The position numbers were made by a program, and so were the translations under genes. This document shows, piece by piece, positions 48,929-62,480 of a DNA stretch of 64,000 bases (the stretch's first letter is position 1; each line of letters opens with the position of its first letter). The notes beneath the pieces are model-generated. The model saw only the letters and a list, made by a program, of their open reading frames with translations. It did not search any database and was not told the origin of the DNA. This DNA comes from Kalmusia sp. IMI 367209 (taxonomy: Eukaryota > Ascomycota > Dothideomycetes > Pleosporales > Didymosphaeriaceae): contig JAPEUQ010000003.1 in NCBI GenBank assembly GCA_027946365.1, positions 1,488,001-1,552,000 on the forward strand. Reading direction: 5' to 3'.

Positions 48929-50724
48929 GATAGCGTGTATTTGAAGGTCATAAATATTGTAGTATATTGACACAATGGCAAGGTTGCCTCCGTCGTAGCG
49001 TATTTATGGAGTGCATATCCGGGTTGCGGTGACTGTATTGTAGAGCCAGGGGTGATTTGCTACCCTATACGAAAGTAGATGTGTCGATGGTCTACTATCC
49101 GGTTGGCCAAATTCAGTGACAGAGCGCTACTTGAACCTAACTCTCGAACTTAAGGGATTCGCATTTGTGTTGAGCATCTTGGAGTAGCTTACTACACCGT
49201 ACAGCAGTGAATGTATAGACGCACTGCTACACAACTAGCAACTTATAATGACAACAATAACACTAAAGCAAGTGCTTGTTACACAAGCAACATGAGCCTT
49301 GGTTCAATCAGTCGTCGCACGCAACTCAGTAAACTAGCAGGAGGGAAATCCGCTATTTTTGTCTGTTTGTATTGAGTATTTTATCAACCTAGGTATGCTT
49401 TTACGTAGTTTAACGCTAGTATAATCCCAAATCTAAGCCTGAGCCTTGATCTTCGTTTTGGGACGAAGTATGCCAAAGTGACCTACCGCATAGTTCTAAT
49501 ACTATAGCATCAAAGAAGCTTTGATGGTACCCTCTTTCACATGCTTTTTGTTTCACAAAGCAGGAGAAGAACCGCTACGATTCTATCGTTCACTAATCTT
49601 TTCGGCTACCTACACCTTCCGCTGTAAAGCTAGTACAATGATACATACGCGAGTGAATTTCCTTGCGTGTAGTTCAAATAAAATTTGAAGGTGATGACAA
49701 TCATCCTCTACTATAGTAGGTTTAGACATTCGATATTAAACCTCGGTGCATGCCATCACGCCACATGTATCGCCATGAACCTACAGTCATAGCTTATAAC
49801 ATCGCCTCAATATCAACCTGTACTGCCGCTTCTTTGCACCCCACACCCAAGGCAACCGTGTCACGAATACGCATATGAAGTCCGAGAAATGGACCAGTAG
49901 CCACCGGGCCAAAGTAACCGAGGCGATTAGAGCTAGAATATAAACAGGGACGCGGATGAGCCATCAAATGATTTGAATAACCAGGGCATGTTCTTCACTT
50001 GTATTCGTCCTAGTTCTTATACTGGTAGTCTGCGCCTCAATGTCGATGTTAGCGGTAATGGTGTTATCGTGCCCCTCGGGGGACTGTCGGAAGTTTCGAT
50101 GACGTGTCGTTCGCCGCAGGTCTCGCATTCGTAGGTATTGGCCATGGTAACGAAATCAGATGATGTAACGTTCTCTGCCTCAGCCTCGGCGTAGGCTTGA
50201 GGTGATACCGAATGCTCACTTATGGGTGAGGGACTACAGTTGTGTCTTGCGATGTCGCTTGACCGATCCGTCTAGCTAGTCAGATGAAATGAATGCTAAT
50301 ATTACATAGGAGCCTTACTGTGATATTGTTCATCATTGACGTCGTGGACGAAATCGTGTCGGTGGATGCATTCAAGCCATGATCTGAGTTATATTATTTC
50401 CAGCACATTGCTCTGCATCAGCCACGTCCTCAGCCGCGTTCAACATATTTGGAACCACGGTACACGAGCAGTCCCACAGGCCCGTGATACATGCGCGACC
50501 CTTGTCCGCAAGGCTTTGAATTGATAAATGGAGGACTTCGTTACCAAAGAGCTAATCGATAGCGAACAACATGTACCGCATCGACCAATTCGGATGAAGA
50601 CGACTGCAAAGAAGCAAATCTGAACGGCCTAGTCTGTTCGGTGACAGGTTGGTTCTTCTGTTTCCGGTTTCGGCGCATGTATTGTAATGCGAAAATAAGG
50701 TGCCTTCTCGCCTAATCACTAGGT
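48929..50724. other. AT-rich gene-poor block
   Basis: This 1.8-kb space lies between Prp28 (+) and the PTH11-like gene (-). Sequence from about 49080 to 49800 is AT-rich with stops in all frames and holds copy B of the dispersed repeat. A short frame at 50336-50524 has no family features. I see no gene. Confidence 0.55.
49371..49424 (+). repeat. Dispersed repeat, copy B
   Basis: Partner of 40902-40955, same orientation, about 8.4 kb apart. This copy has TCAACCTAGG where copy A has CCGACCCGGG, a series of C-to-T and G-to-A changes. Flanking similarity fades quickly on both sides, so only a fragment of the original element is recognisable. Confidence 0.75.
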
Positions 50725-51999
50725 TCAGCCAGCACTCGAATGGATCGATACGCTGGGCGCTTTTATCGTCTTCGGGTTCTCGGCGGCTCTGCTATTCAAC
50801 TGTAGTGAGTCCCTATCGACGCCTCTTCCGACCTCTGTGTACGGTCCATCTCCATCGTCCAGGATGGTGTCATGGGTGTTTCTCCGTGTCCTTGCACTGC
50901 CAATAGTCGCCCTTCTCAATTTCGAATGTAGCTCGATCGGTGCGGTTTGTCCCTCCCCGGTCCCCGTTCGCGTCCGACTCGCAAGTGACGTCCCGAGTAA
51001 CTTAGGTATCAGGAGTGATACTACTGGTTTGATCCCGGGAGCAGCAGCACATATCAAACTGACGTAGATTTCCGTCGATGTCCAAATTGAAATGTCATAA
51101 GCATCCCAGCTGGCGTCAAAGTTTGGTTTTGATAAGGTCAAGGAGAGGCGTACCATACGTAGAATTCCAGCAATGGCGGCAAGCGAGCCCAGTCCCACGA
51201 TGCCAGTCAAAGCCCACCTTTGTCGAGGATTAACGTGCAGCTCCAGGACACGTGGTAAGACAATGATCATCAAAGCTAGGTCCGCAAAAACGTTGATTCC
51301 TCCATGGATATAGAACATCTTGAAGTCGAGGCTGCATTTTGAGATTGGTCGACCTTCTGTCCAGTAGACATTTATAGGCTTACATTGAAATACACTGAGA
51401 AAGAAGAATGGCAGGAGGGGGACTGAGATAAGGAGGAATAAGCCTTGGATTATTCGCTGACTGATGAGACTTTCACCGAAAATCCGTAGGTACGCCGTGC
51501 AAATGCTAAGCTTCGGTAGAGCTAGAGCAAAAAGCAGGATCAGTTGTGCGGCGAACGCCCATTTCTGGCTTTCCACAGCGTCGAGCGGATTGTTGCGAAG
51601 GACGATTCCAATATGATGACCTGCGCCATGCGCTACTTGGCCGTACTGGCAAATGCTGAACGCAGTAGCGACTGTCTTCGCGGCATCAGCCAATGATTGC
51701 TGTCAACATGTTGATGACCTACCCATGCAGCCGTGAGCAGAGAGTCCTCTATCTTCCACGACTTAGTGAGCAATAGACGAGAGTATGATCGTGCAATGAA
51801 GAACAGCGTTCCAACGAGCTGAAGGACTGCATTGCCAGCTACAATATCGGGCGCCCGAGACTCATCGAAAAGGCGAGGTGGAGGCAGTGGTGACTTATAA
51901 AGATCAGCGGGAAGCAAGGACGATCAAAGGGTATAGTGGCTCACTTACGTGTGGGACGGAGAAGCTTTGTCTTGCATAGAGCAGTGGAATAGGAACCAT
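50725..51999 (-). CDS. PTH11-like integral membrane protein with fungal rhodopsin-type domain
   Basis: Exons 51999..51949, 51893..51723 and 51675..50725 give 390 aa. Seven hydrophobic segments are visible: GNAVLQLVGTLFFIARSYSR, EDSLLTAAWTVATAFSI, WAFAAQLILLFALALPKLSI, RIIQGLFLLISVPLLPFFF, GGINVFADLALMIIVLPRVL, ALTGIVGLGSLAAIAGILR and WTSTEIYVSLICAAAPGIKP, followed by a 90-residue Ser/Arg-rich cytosolic tail. CQYGQVAHGAGHH after TM2 and the FQCKPINVYW block before TM5 are typical. The family is widely expanded in plant-associated fungi; Magnaporthe Pth11 senses surfaces, but this family branch has no assigned ligand. No CFEM domain is present. The first exon is less certain than the rest. Confidence 0.85.
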
Positions 52000-54297
52000 G
52001 TCCACATGAGAGGCAAGCGTATCAAATCAAAACGTATAATTTAAAGTGGATATTCCGATAGTATGTTCCCCAGATTGTGGTTCCTTGACGCCTTCACTGC
52101 TGAATATAAGGTATACTATGGCTGACCTGCAGCGACGGCAATATCTGATCTACTTAGAGAAGTAAAGCTTCTCCGAGGTTTAAGCAAATTACCTTGACAC
52201 TTTCTCAGTCGCAGGATTTGTTTGGTAGAAGATTGACTTTCGGTCGGCCAGGTGAATATAGGCATTGGCGGAGCCAAGATGTGAAATTCCAAGCAGATGT
52301 CGAAAGATTTGGAAGGACTTGGAAAAAATTTCGAGGTCGGAGATAGTGGAAGAGTTTTTGGAAGGGGTCGTAAGCAAGTTGGGTAGGGTAGAGTTGGTGT
52401 TTGCGGAGAATCGATCCGGGTACTAGCTCTTTTCAAGTCCCCACAGCCAACGAAGCAGTGGGTCCGCCAAAAACAGGAGAGATGTGATGCGCTTCGAGTG
52501 CGAGGCGCTTCGAGTGTGGGAAGCTGTTCAATTCATCATGCGAGCCACGATACCTAAATTGAAGCGTGAACACCTTTAATCCTGTACGAATTTTACATCG
52601 CGCCTCAAGCTTGCGAGCTCTAACGAGCCTTTGGCTTTCACGATGTGCAGGTTATTTCTCTAGTGAAATACAATAGCTACATTGTTGATCAGCCTTAAAG
52701 CTTAGCTATATGAAACGACACTGCTCCACTTCGCGACAACACTTGAAGCACCGGACGCGACTCGAGCTAAGCGAACATAAACCCTCCACGAATGCGATTT
52801 TTCGAACCAGCATCAACCTTCAGCATGAACTAAGGGATCGTAATCCTGCTTATACAGAGATTGATATTGTGTGCCTAATATAGTTGCGGTCTCCCACGCT
52901 ATTGAAGCGCTCGGTTCGCACTCGTAGATTTGTACAGAAGGGTGAACTCTGCTAGTCAGATAGCGTCGCACCAATGCCCAGAATCGGGAAGTATTGTCGA
53001 ATGACGACTTTGAAACGATGTTGTGTTCTTTGGAACCTGCCGAGGAAACAATAAGCCCGGGTATTGGAATTTCCAGAAGGTTGCTTCAGTAACAACATCG
53101 ATACCGACCTTGGAGAAATCCTCCTGGCCGCTTGGCTTGACACACAATTACTATTCCTGATCACTATCTCATAGGGTATGCGCAGCAAGCTGATAGACTC
53201 GTCATACGACACATCATACTGAGGTATAGTTGCGATCATGCGTCTGGCTTGCTTGAGATAAGTCGTTGTCGACGTTTCTAGGTGAGATTGGAAACCCTAT
53301 GAGCGGCTGCTACCATGAGACGTTATGAATAATGTAACGTGGCTGGCATGGCTAATATATTGCATGTTGATCAAAGTTAGTATTGACGCGCTGTGTCAAC
53401 TCCATTAGCGCTCCGATCCCTCATCTGACCCCGCCTCCACAGTAACACATCACAATCTGCCAACACCACTGCACTCTGAATGGACTTTATTACGTTTAGT
53501 TATTACGCTATGCCTTGATAATCTACCTCGACCCGCAAATACGCCACATATCTAAAGCCAACATCGCCCTCACAACCTCACACCCACTAGCCCTCTTTAC
53601 CAACCGCCATAGAAGCTGTCACTACGCCTGGACCCACCAAACCCTTCTCTTCTCACGGCCCATCATCGATAATTTATTACTCACTGGTTCTAATGCTATA
53701 TGCCTCGTAACATCTCTGGTCCTGCAAGAGACTAGCGAGGATACGTGCCATTACGGCATCAGACGGTTTCGTTACTTAGTTGGCCGTTTGGAAGATCTCT
53801 ATACCATCGTTGTCATAGCAAATGCGCGTAATTGGAGTATTCACACAAGCACACTGCGGAGGAATGCGTCGATGGGCCGGTTTTGGAAGCGGGTCGCGGA
53901 GCATGAAGGGAAAACGTGGGTGCCAAGGAACTTAAGTATAGAGGATATCAAGTGCCACGACATCGAGTGGTGGGAATGTAGACTGGGTGTGCGGAATGAG
54001 GGATCATGCAGGTCGGCGAATCATTTATTGTGTCGGTTAGACGAAGAAGCTGGGTCGGAAGTGGTTGATGAGATACGTGCTTAGGAGATCTGATAAGAGA
54101 AAAGGTATACTAAATTCTGGTCATTTGTTATTGATATTGCTTCGTGTGGAAAACGAAGAAGCATCCTTTTAAGCTGTACTGTTTTCCCTTTCGAGCAACA
54201 GATACATCTCCATACCATTTGCGTCAAGTGAAATTGGTGATAACATGCCGAAGACAATCAGAAATTACCACGTGCATCCGGCCCGTGGGTCGACACA
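52000..54297. other. Gene-poor intergenic region
   Basis: A 2.3-kb space separates the PTH11-like and coiled-coil genes. It holds moderately AT-rich sequence and one 570-nt open frame (53515-54084, +) described separately. I see nothing else that can be supported. Confidence 0.5.
53515..54084 (+). other. Doubtful open frame, possible gene relic
   Basis: 190 codons without stop, but no ATG until codon 119 and no recognised domain. The second half (RFWKRVAEHEGKTWVPRNL, DIKCHDIEWWECRLG) has a protein-like composition. It could be the last exon of a decayed gene or chance. Confidence 0.25.
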
Positions 54298-54948
54298 TTA
54301 GTGTAGCTGTTTCAAGTGATGCTCGACAACCATCTGCAGAGCTTTGCTGTGGTAGACATATTCCTTGCGCAGATCGGCTAGCTTCTCAGCCATAGCAGCC
54401 TCGATAACAGCTTTCTTCTTGAGGAGGACTTCCAAGCGGGCCATCTGGGCGCTGTGAGCATCAGAGCTGTGTTTTGCGTTAGTGGACTTCGCGAAGTGAC
54501 ACGCATTGAGTGACTTTACGCTCTCGCTTCATGGTTGTCGAAGTGTGAGGTAATGGCTTCCTTTGTTTTGGTATGTGCTTCATCGTACGCTTTGCGGACA
54601 CTCTGCTTGCGACTTGTCTGGCGCTTGCGTTGCTACACCGTGTTAGGGTTTCCATTTAGACAGCGAGATATCTCCTAGCGATTAACCGTGCTGCATGTGT
54701 AGACATACAGTATCAATTATGTTGACCATCAGCTCTCCTAACGGAGCGTTCGGTCTGCTTTCGGTTATGGCGTCGTTATCGGCTTCAGCGTCATCCATGT
54801 CCATGACATCGGCCTCCTCGTGATCTTCTACTATCTCCTCTTTATCTTTCTCAACGTGCTCTTGATGAAATCGGCGGCTGCCGCAGCGAGAGGTCACTTG
54901 CGATGTAGTGGAGCTGATCTTCTTTCTGCTGGTATGGGGTGGGGCCAT
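54298..54948 (-). CDS. Small nuclear-type coiled-coil protein of unknown function
   Basis: Exons 54948..54709, 54632..54520 and 54466..54298 join in phase to 173 aa. Residues 1-35 are basic and Ser/Thr-rich (APPHTSRKKISSTTSQ), 36-62 strongly acidic (EKDKEEIVEDHEE, MDMDDAEADND), and 81-173 almost entirely helical: QRKRQTSRKQSVRKAYDEAH, then SDAHSAQMARLEVLLKKKAV and LRKEYVYHSKALQMVVEHH. Each intron has GT-AG ends, and the first has a CTAAC branch site. No family recognised. The layout (charged N-terminus, two-helix coiled coil) resembles small subunits of kinetochore or meiotic complexes, but this is only analogy. Divergent from eIF3m with 293 bp between starts. Confidence 0.7.
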
Positions 54949-55241
54949 TATTGTTGTGAAGGAGAGACACGGTTAGTACTAGGTGTTAGTCTAATGACGA
55001 TGTGTGATCAATTGAGTTGTGCGCCTCCCGAATTTCTAGGGTACCACGGGATGCGATCTGAGGCAAGTGAGTGAATGTTGGAAGCATTCGCAGGCCGAAG
55101 GCGGGGCTGGGGCTAGCGCACTGGGAATTTTAGAACTCTTGGCATCCCACCGACGGCAATCGTGCCCGTCGACAACGCCCACGACAACGTGCTTCTCGCC
55201 CTTTCCAACCATCTAGGCATATTCCCTCGTGACCGCTCAAT

Positions 55242-56611
55242 ATGCCGGGACCTACGACTACGCTACTCATCGAGGGCACCTTCGAAGAGCTTGCCGACGA
55301 GCTCGCACAATACATCGACAACCTCAAAAAATCCCAGGGCGACGAGGGCTCGACGATCCAGTCCGAAACTGCAGATTTGTTGAAGGAGAACAAGAAGGAT
55401 GAGGTGCTCAAGAAGCTCGTCATGGGCAGCCAGACCCTCAACCAGGCACCGGAGAAGGGTAGGAAGACATACAGTCGTTGGAGATGCAGAATGCTAATAC
55501 TTGGTGCGCAGAATTCATAGCAGCGTACAACCTCCTAATTCACCTCGTACGACAGTCGCCGAACCTTCCGATGTTCCTCCCCAAGATATGCGCCCATCTC
55601 AGTGCTCCGATCAGCTCATCGCCTGCGAACGGTGGCGGGCTCGCTCTGTCAGTTCTCGGCACGGTGTTCAATACGCTGCCTTCAGACCACTCTGAGATGC
55701 GGTACCACATCCTCCTGACCATATTGCGCGTCATTCGAGCGACCTCAAATTTCGAGACTCTACGGCCACAACTTAAGCAGCTGGACACATGGCTCGAAGA
55801 CTGGGAGATGGAGGAGGCAGAGGACCGCAAATTGTACCTAGCCGTGAGCGACGTCGCGGCTGATGCAGGCGAGGACGAGCAGGCATACACATATCTCCTC
55901 CGTGCTCTTCGAACATTCAACTCGGACCAGGTTTCCTCGCAGGAGGCTCGTGACTTGTCTATCCGCGCTCTCAAGTCTGCGCTCACCCACCCCAGTCACT
56001 ACGACTTCCAAGACCTCACCGACCTCGACTCCGTCCAGGCTCTCCGCAACTCTGATCCAATCTACTTCCAGCTCCTCGAGATCTTTAACTCAGAGTTGTT
56101 GGACGACTTCAACGATTTCAAGGATGAGCACGATGGGTGGATCGAGGAGGTCGGCCTTGATGGCAAGGCGCTGAACCGCAAGATGCGATTACTCACGCTT
56201 GCTTCGATAGCGGCGTCTTCGGCGCAAACGCGCGAGCTTCCGTATGCATCTATCGCTAGGTCACTACAGGTCCCCTCTGAGGATGTCGAGATGTGGGTCA
56301 TCGATGTGATCCGCGCTGGTCTCGTAGAAGGCAAGCTCAGCCAACTGAAGCAGACGTTCCTCATCCACCGGTCAACATACCGCGTCTTCGGTGAAAAGCA
56401 ATGGCGGGAGGTATCTTCGAGATTGGACATGTGGCGAAGTAGCTTGGAGGCTGTCCTGCAGGTTGTCCAACAGGAGAAGGCAAGGTTCGCACAGGAGAAA
56501 GAAGACGAGCAGAACAGGATCGAGCAGAAATTGGAGCAGGCGCAAAGGGGCGGCGCGCGAGGCGGCAACAAGGGGAAGCCAAGGGCTATGATCGACGATG
56601 AGATGGATTAG
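55242..56611 (+). CDS. Translation initiation factor eIF3 subunit M
   Basis: Exons 55242..55458 and 55512..56611 give 438 aa. eIF3m is a PCI-domain subunit of the eIF3 complex that organises the 43S preinitiation complex. Evidence: helical-repeat N-terminal half (NLLIHLVRQSPNLPMFLPKI, LPSDHSEMRYHILLTILRVI), LSIRALKSALTHPSHYDFQD, and the PCI winged helix MRLLTLASIAASSAQTRELP through DVIRAGLVEGKLSQL. It ends with the eIF3m-like helix RLDMWRSSLEAVLQVVQQEK and a Gln/Gly/Arg-rich tail. The intron is 53 nt. Confidence 0.95.
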
Positions 56612-56851
56612 ATGACTGGGGCATTGACGGTGTTGCTGGCTTGTTTGCTTGTTCTTTCATCAAAACGGTAGGGTTGGAAGCGAATGCATTCGAGGCTTTC
56701 TGGGTTAATGGCCGGATTTGCAGCTTAGATGCTGCGTGATAGAAATGCAATACGTACTTCAAAAGCTTCAATTCGCCTTGTTGAAATGATCCTCGAGTGT
56801 ATTTTGGGTCTAGTAATCTAAGAGCGTAACGGAAACATTTCTCCAACCCAT

Positions 56852-57893
<1,042 letters not shown>

Positions 57894-58338
57894 GGTGAGG
57901 TTTCTGGGGTATGACGGTGGGGGGAAGCTGGAAATAGATCTTTGCAGTTGACTGGCGCTAGCTTTGACGGGGATAGTGTGGAGGAAGGCGCCCTGGTACT
58001 ATCTCTCAACCATCGGTGGACTTTCTCTCTTCTCATTCCTACGTAGGTAATTGTCACTCAAGTTTGCAGCTAGTCCAATTGATCTAGTCTCCGGGAAGCT
58101 TGCTAAATCTTACTCACTCGCTCATTAACTCTCTCCACGACTAACAACGGCTCCTTCTCAATCAGCTCCAGTTGGCAGGCGAAACTCGCCCCTACCTTTT
58201 CGATCCTTACTTTCATCGAGCTTTATTGACAAGACCTATTTTATTATCTTGTTGCTGCCTAGCTTAACATATACTCTACAACACCTGATCCTACTCACAA
58301 GTTAAACAACTTCAAGCAATACTCGTCACTCTTCCGAC
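57894..58338. promoter_or_regulatory. Divergent promoter region
   Basis: A 445-bp space lies between the small mitochondrial gene and the F-box-like gene. A CA/TA-rich pyrimidine stretch precedes the right-hand start. Nothing more specific seen. Confidence 0.5.
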
Positions 58339-59405
58339 ATGGCAAACAAAGGCAACCTGATCGTACAGACAAAGCAGGTTAAACACACATTAAAGAAGAA
58401 ACGTGTCGGCTTCCTAGATCTTCCTGGGGAGCTGCGGAATCAGGTATACGATTACTACTTCCAGCAGGGCTTCCGATGCGATTTCGCCGGCAAGAAAGCA
58501 CAGCTCGGTTGTCCTACGCGTAAAGTAATAAAGTTCTGCATCGGGTACAATTTCAGGCCATCAAGTTCACCAGAGGACAACAACGACAATCACAAGGTTG
58601 TAGAGGACAAGACGAAAGACACCACCATCGAACCTACCGTTACCACACTAGTCCGCTTCTCAAGGGTTCTGGGTATGTATTTCACGAATCCAGGAATTAG
58701 GCTTATCGGGTTAACGAATCACCGGCAGGTCGCTATGAGCGCATTCAAGGTCTCGATACCCGTTGGAGCACTTCTCTGACCGGCCTTATCTTCGTGTGCA
58801 AGCAGGTATATGCCGAGACCATTGGCTTCTTCTACAAGAGTACGATATTCAGCTTTGACTCGCCCAATCGAGTCTTCAACTTCCTGAAGGTTCCCTCCGC
58901 AAACAGCTTAGCCAGCGTAACAAAGATACAGCTGCACTACCATACCTACGGCGACCCAGTGAAGAGTGAACATCTGGAATGGAAGCAGAAACATCTTCAT
59001 AGCTGGAATCGTACTTGCAAGGCCGTTGCCAAGCAGTTGGTTAACTTACAATGCGTTGACATCTGGATACGCATGAACGAGAGCGTAATATGCTTGGACA
59101 TCCACGCACCCTGCCTCAAGCCAGTATTCTATTTTCGAAGACGTTGCGACCCAGCTAAGACACTGGCAAAGGCACTTATCAGGGCTAATGTCCATGTCGA
59201 CACGATCTGGAGTCAGCCAAACGCATTCACAAACCCGCGCCTGTGTCTCGCATCGGTTCGCCTCCACCAACTTTTCGGTCAAGCTATTAGCCGTTTAATT
59301 CTTGGTGCTACACAAGCAACAGCTATGGCAGACTTCAATGACGCCTGGGAGAACAAGTATGCGCAGTGGCATCATCATCTAGATTTCGCGAGGACAGGAT
59401 GGTAA
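58339..59405 (+). CDS. Fungal F-box-like / DUF7730-type protein
   Basis: Exons 58339..58672 and 58729..59405 give 336 aa. FLDLPGELRNQVYDYYF near residues 30-46 is the F-box-like start motif of a large fungal family, and the second exon begins with the linked LIFVCKQVYAETIGFFYKST block, typical of the same family (LPPELRNxIY ... CRQIYxE). These proteins are numerous, fast evolving and mostly unstudied; some may act as Skp1 adaptors. The intron (56 nt) joins GLDTRWSTSLTG in phase. No C-terminal repeat domain is visible. Confidence 0.75.
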
Positions 59406-59905
59406 ACGCTTGGTGTAGCAGCACCGGCAGTCTACAACAAACAAATGTTGGTCAGCAGATTACTCCTTGGGTTCTGTGGTAAGATAGAAGACATACAGAA
59501 ATATCCTATCTTCAGAACATGATATCTTTTCTTTTTACAAATCGCCGAAGGTTAGACCTTCCGAGTGTGGAATACGTTTGATGAGATACCTGCGTTTACA
59601 AATGCACAATGATATCAAACATTCAAATGATAGACATCACGTTACTTGTAAGTCTGACTTACAAAGACACTGCAGTCAATCGCAAAGCTCGCTTCATTCC
59701 GCGTAAAACAAGGTATCATAGAATCTCCCAGAAGACATGCCTCTTATGGCCAGCCGATGCCCCAATCTATCCAAGAAACCTTCAAGAGACACTCCAAACC
59801 CCGTCGGAAACAAATAGTCATAGTCATTACAAAGAACGTAAGTCTAAACGTCGTGGTCAAAAGATAATAAACGCAATGAAGCTCCGGAAATGTACAACAC
59901 GTTCG
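59406..59905. other. Convergent 3' intergenic region
   Basis: This 500-bp AT-rich region lies between the F-box-like gene (+) and palF (-). Frames within it are short; no gene seen. Confidence 0.55.
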
Positions 59906-62480
59906 CTATCTTTGATACTCCGGTAACTGCTCGCTCACTCTCCTGTCGCTGTGTGTCTGGCTGTTACCAGGTCTCACAGCGCTTACGAGCCCTTCGTCAT
60001 CATCGTCTAGCATCGGTGCGGAAGGGGCTAGTGTCAGACTGCGCATATCGTCCGTGGGTGGCGCTGAAGGCCCTTGTGAGGTGGAAGCATCTTCTGCGTC
60101 GTCCGTGGGTGGCGCGCTCTTCTCTAGCTCTAGCCTCCTTCTTTGTAATTCTTGCTTATCATCTGTGGGTTGTACATGCGCTAATGACGAGGAAGAATAG
60201 TCCGGCGCGGCGGCTGGTGGAGGAAGGGAAGGAAGACGCTTTGATGCAATCGGATTGTTATCGTTGGGTAGAGGTGAATGGCGAGGATTAGCGTTAATGG
60301 TTAACGAAGAGCCTGTGATAGTCGTTCGGCCGTCGTCGTCCATTACGGAGCGTTGCAGCGAGGGGTCAGCGGGAGTTGGTGCTGATGACGAGGTTGCAGC
60401 AGAAAAAGATGGCGGGGGATGTGAGGACCCAGAAGCTGCTGCGGGCTCAGCTGCATAGTAGAGTGGGTTTGATTCATCATCTTCCGGGAGCATTGGTGCG
60501 GAAGGGGGGATGCCATGCGTTGCGTCTAGAGGAGCGGATAGCCCATCTTCCTCAGGAGGCTGGGAAGGGAGGAGACGCGCTTCCGCCCGTCGTATTCGCT
60601 CCTTCTCTGACAATCCCTCTTCGTTATCTGGTTGCGGCATGTAGGGCGTTTGCGAGCTACCACTGTCGTGGTAGCCTGGAGCCTCATCGTATGCGCCTTC
60701 ATAGCCATACTGGTCGTAATATTGATTTTCCTCGTCATACCCGTAATACTCTTGGTTCTGATCATCATCCACTGATCGTTGCTCGGTGGGCTCGAGTGGA
60801 ATTTCCTGAACGTCCGGCTGAACGTCGCCTGGCTGCGCTTTCCGTTTTCCGCTCCTTTCGCTATCCTTTGTGCCAATAACGACTTCAAACAGGCTCGATA
60901 CCACGCCCTTTTCACGCCGTATAGAGTCTGTATCAGCGAAATTACCGCCCCAAGTGGAAAACATACTACCGCTAGCATCTTCGGGTCCCAAGCCGCCGAT
61001 GCCTGAGCTGTTTCCGATTGGCACGAGGCCGGCTCTGGGGAGCATGCGATCAAGTCCCGAGAGCTTCCCCTGTATGTCCACAACAACCTCCACAAAATAT
61101 TTGAAGCTGATCATCGCTCCTGGAACATTTGAGATGGTGGGAAATGCCTCGTCTGGAACCCTCACTGCACATTTGACGTCGGCAGTAAGCGTCCTAGGAT
61201 CGACAAAGAGAGGAGCGAATGATTGCGAGAGGTCTTTGCGGAACAAGTGACTCGACCCGGCCGAAGAAAGAGATAAACCCCCAAGTCCTGTCCGTGACTT
61301 GGGGTAGTAATCTTCGGATTTGGCTTTGTCGTTTTTGCTGTTCGGCAACACGGGCAATGCTGGGTGCATATCAACCCGGGCTTGTCTGTAGAGCGTGATG
61401 ATGATCCCCTTCAAACTTCGCACATGCTTCGTGTGGTTGACTGAAATCCTAAGAGGTATGCTGTCACCGCGTAGAAAGCCACCCTTGGACACTTCAATGG
61501 TGGCTGTGATAGTTTTCCCCTTCACGTTTGCTCGATTGGCATTCGATAAGGTACTATCCAAAGCAGTGTTTACTGAGCGGATGCCATACTCGGTCCCGGA
61601 AGCATTACCGCTGCTTATTTGGCTTTCGAAGCTTGTGTCACTAGGGGCGGGACTTCCGGGATTGTCGCCTTCCTCTATAACACTGTTCATTTCTGACATT
61701 CGCCCGCTGCGCGTTGATTCTACACCATCGGGTACTTGTAGAGTCGATTCTTGCACTTGCGGTAGTTTGCGAGGGGGTTTTGCTCGTCCCCTCCGCGAGA
61801 TGGGTTCTAGCGATATCGCCCTGGGTTTAGGTTCAGGTATGGAAGCAATGTCGATGACGTCCATGAAATGAACCTTGGTGTCATATGAGGCTATAGGGGA
61901 CATGGTGGTTGGTCGAGTTAGCGTGGCAGTCAACATATATGAGATGGTTCCGCGCTCGAACTGAGTGCACGTATTAGTAAAACGTAGAGCAGGTGGAATG
62001 TTGGCGGCTTACATCTATACTGCTGGGTAAGCCCTTGGACGGGAATTCCAGCTCGAAATTAAAATGGTATACGCCCTCTCCTAGCCTGCCCTCGCCGCAA
62101 AGGACTGCCTCATCCTCAAAGAGCGAGACGAAACCATTGCCAAAGTAGCTTCCCGTCTTCTTGCCTTTTCCTGATCCCACCGTGGTACTGTAATTCTTGT
62201 ACGCATCGCCTGGGGAATTGGGGTTTTTGAACACCTGCGCATATCCATGGAGCGAAATGACGAGATGTGTTATCCTTAGCGGCTTGATGACCTTCACTAT
62301 GACGCTCCCACTGATAATGTCCCCCGGCGCATACTGGCGATGCGGGTCGTCTGGTTGTATGTAGAATTCGGTGAAGTTGCGTGTCTTAGACTTGAGAGGC
62401 GCGCGGAGCCTGGACAGCAGCGATCTGCCGGAAACTGAGGGGGACGAGGCAACGGTACCGCGTGTCGGACTGGGAGTCAT
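59906..62480 (-). CDS. palF: pH-response arrestin PalF/RIM8
   Basis: Exons 62480..62013 and 61960..59906 give 840 aa. PalF is an alpha-arrestin that binds the plasma-membrane pH sensor PalH/Rim21 and, when ubiquitylated, recruits ESCRT components to start PacC processing. Evidence: LLSRLRAPLKSKTRNFTEFY, QPDDPHRQYAPGDIISGSV, VFKNPNSPGDAYKNY, FGNGFVSLFEDEAVLCGEGR, and after the intron FERGTISYMLTATLTRPTT, ISLEPISRRGR, together the arrestin-N domain; the arrestin-C domain spans about 245-460 (GGFLRGDSIPLRISVNH, DVKCAVRVPDEAFPTISN, FKYFVEVVVDIQGKL). The C-terminal 380 residues are acidic, Tyr/Gln/Pro-rich and disordered, with repeated APPTDD and SAPML motifs. The ATG at 62480 is the first in frame. 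An inverted PacC-type site lies about 730 bp upstream. Confidence 0.95.
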
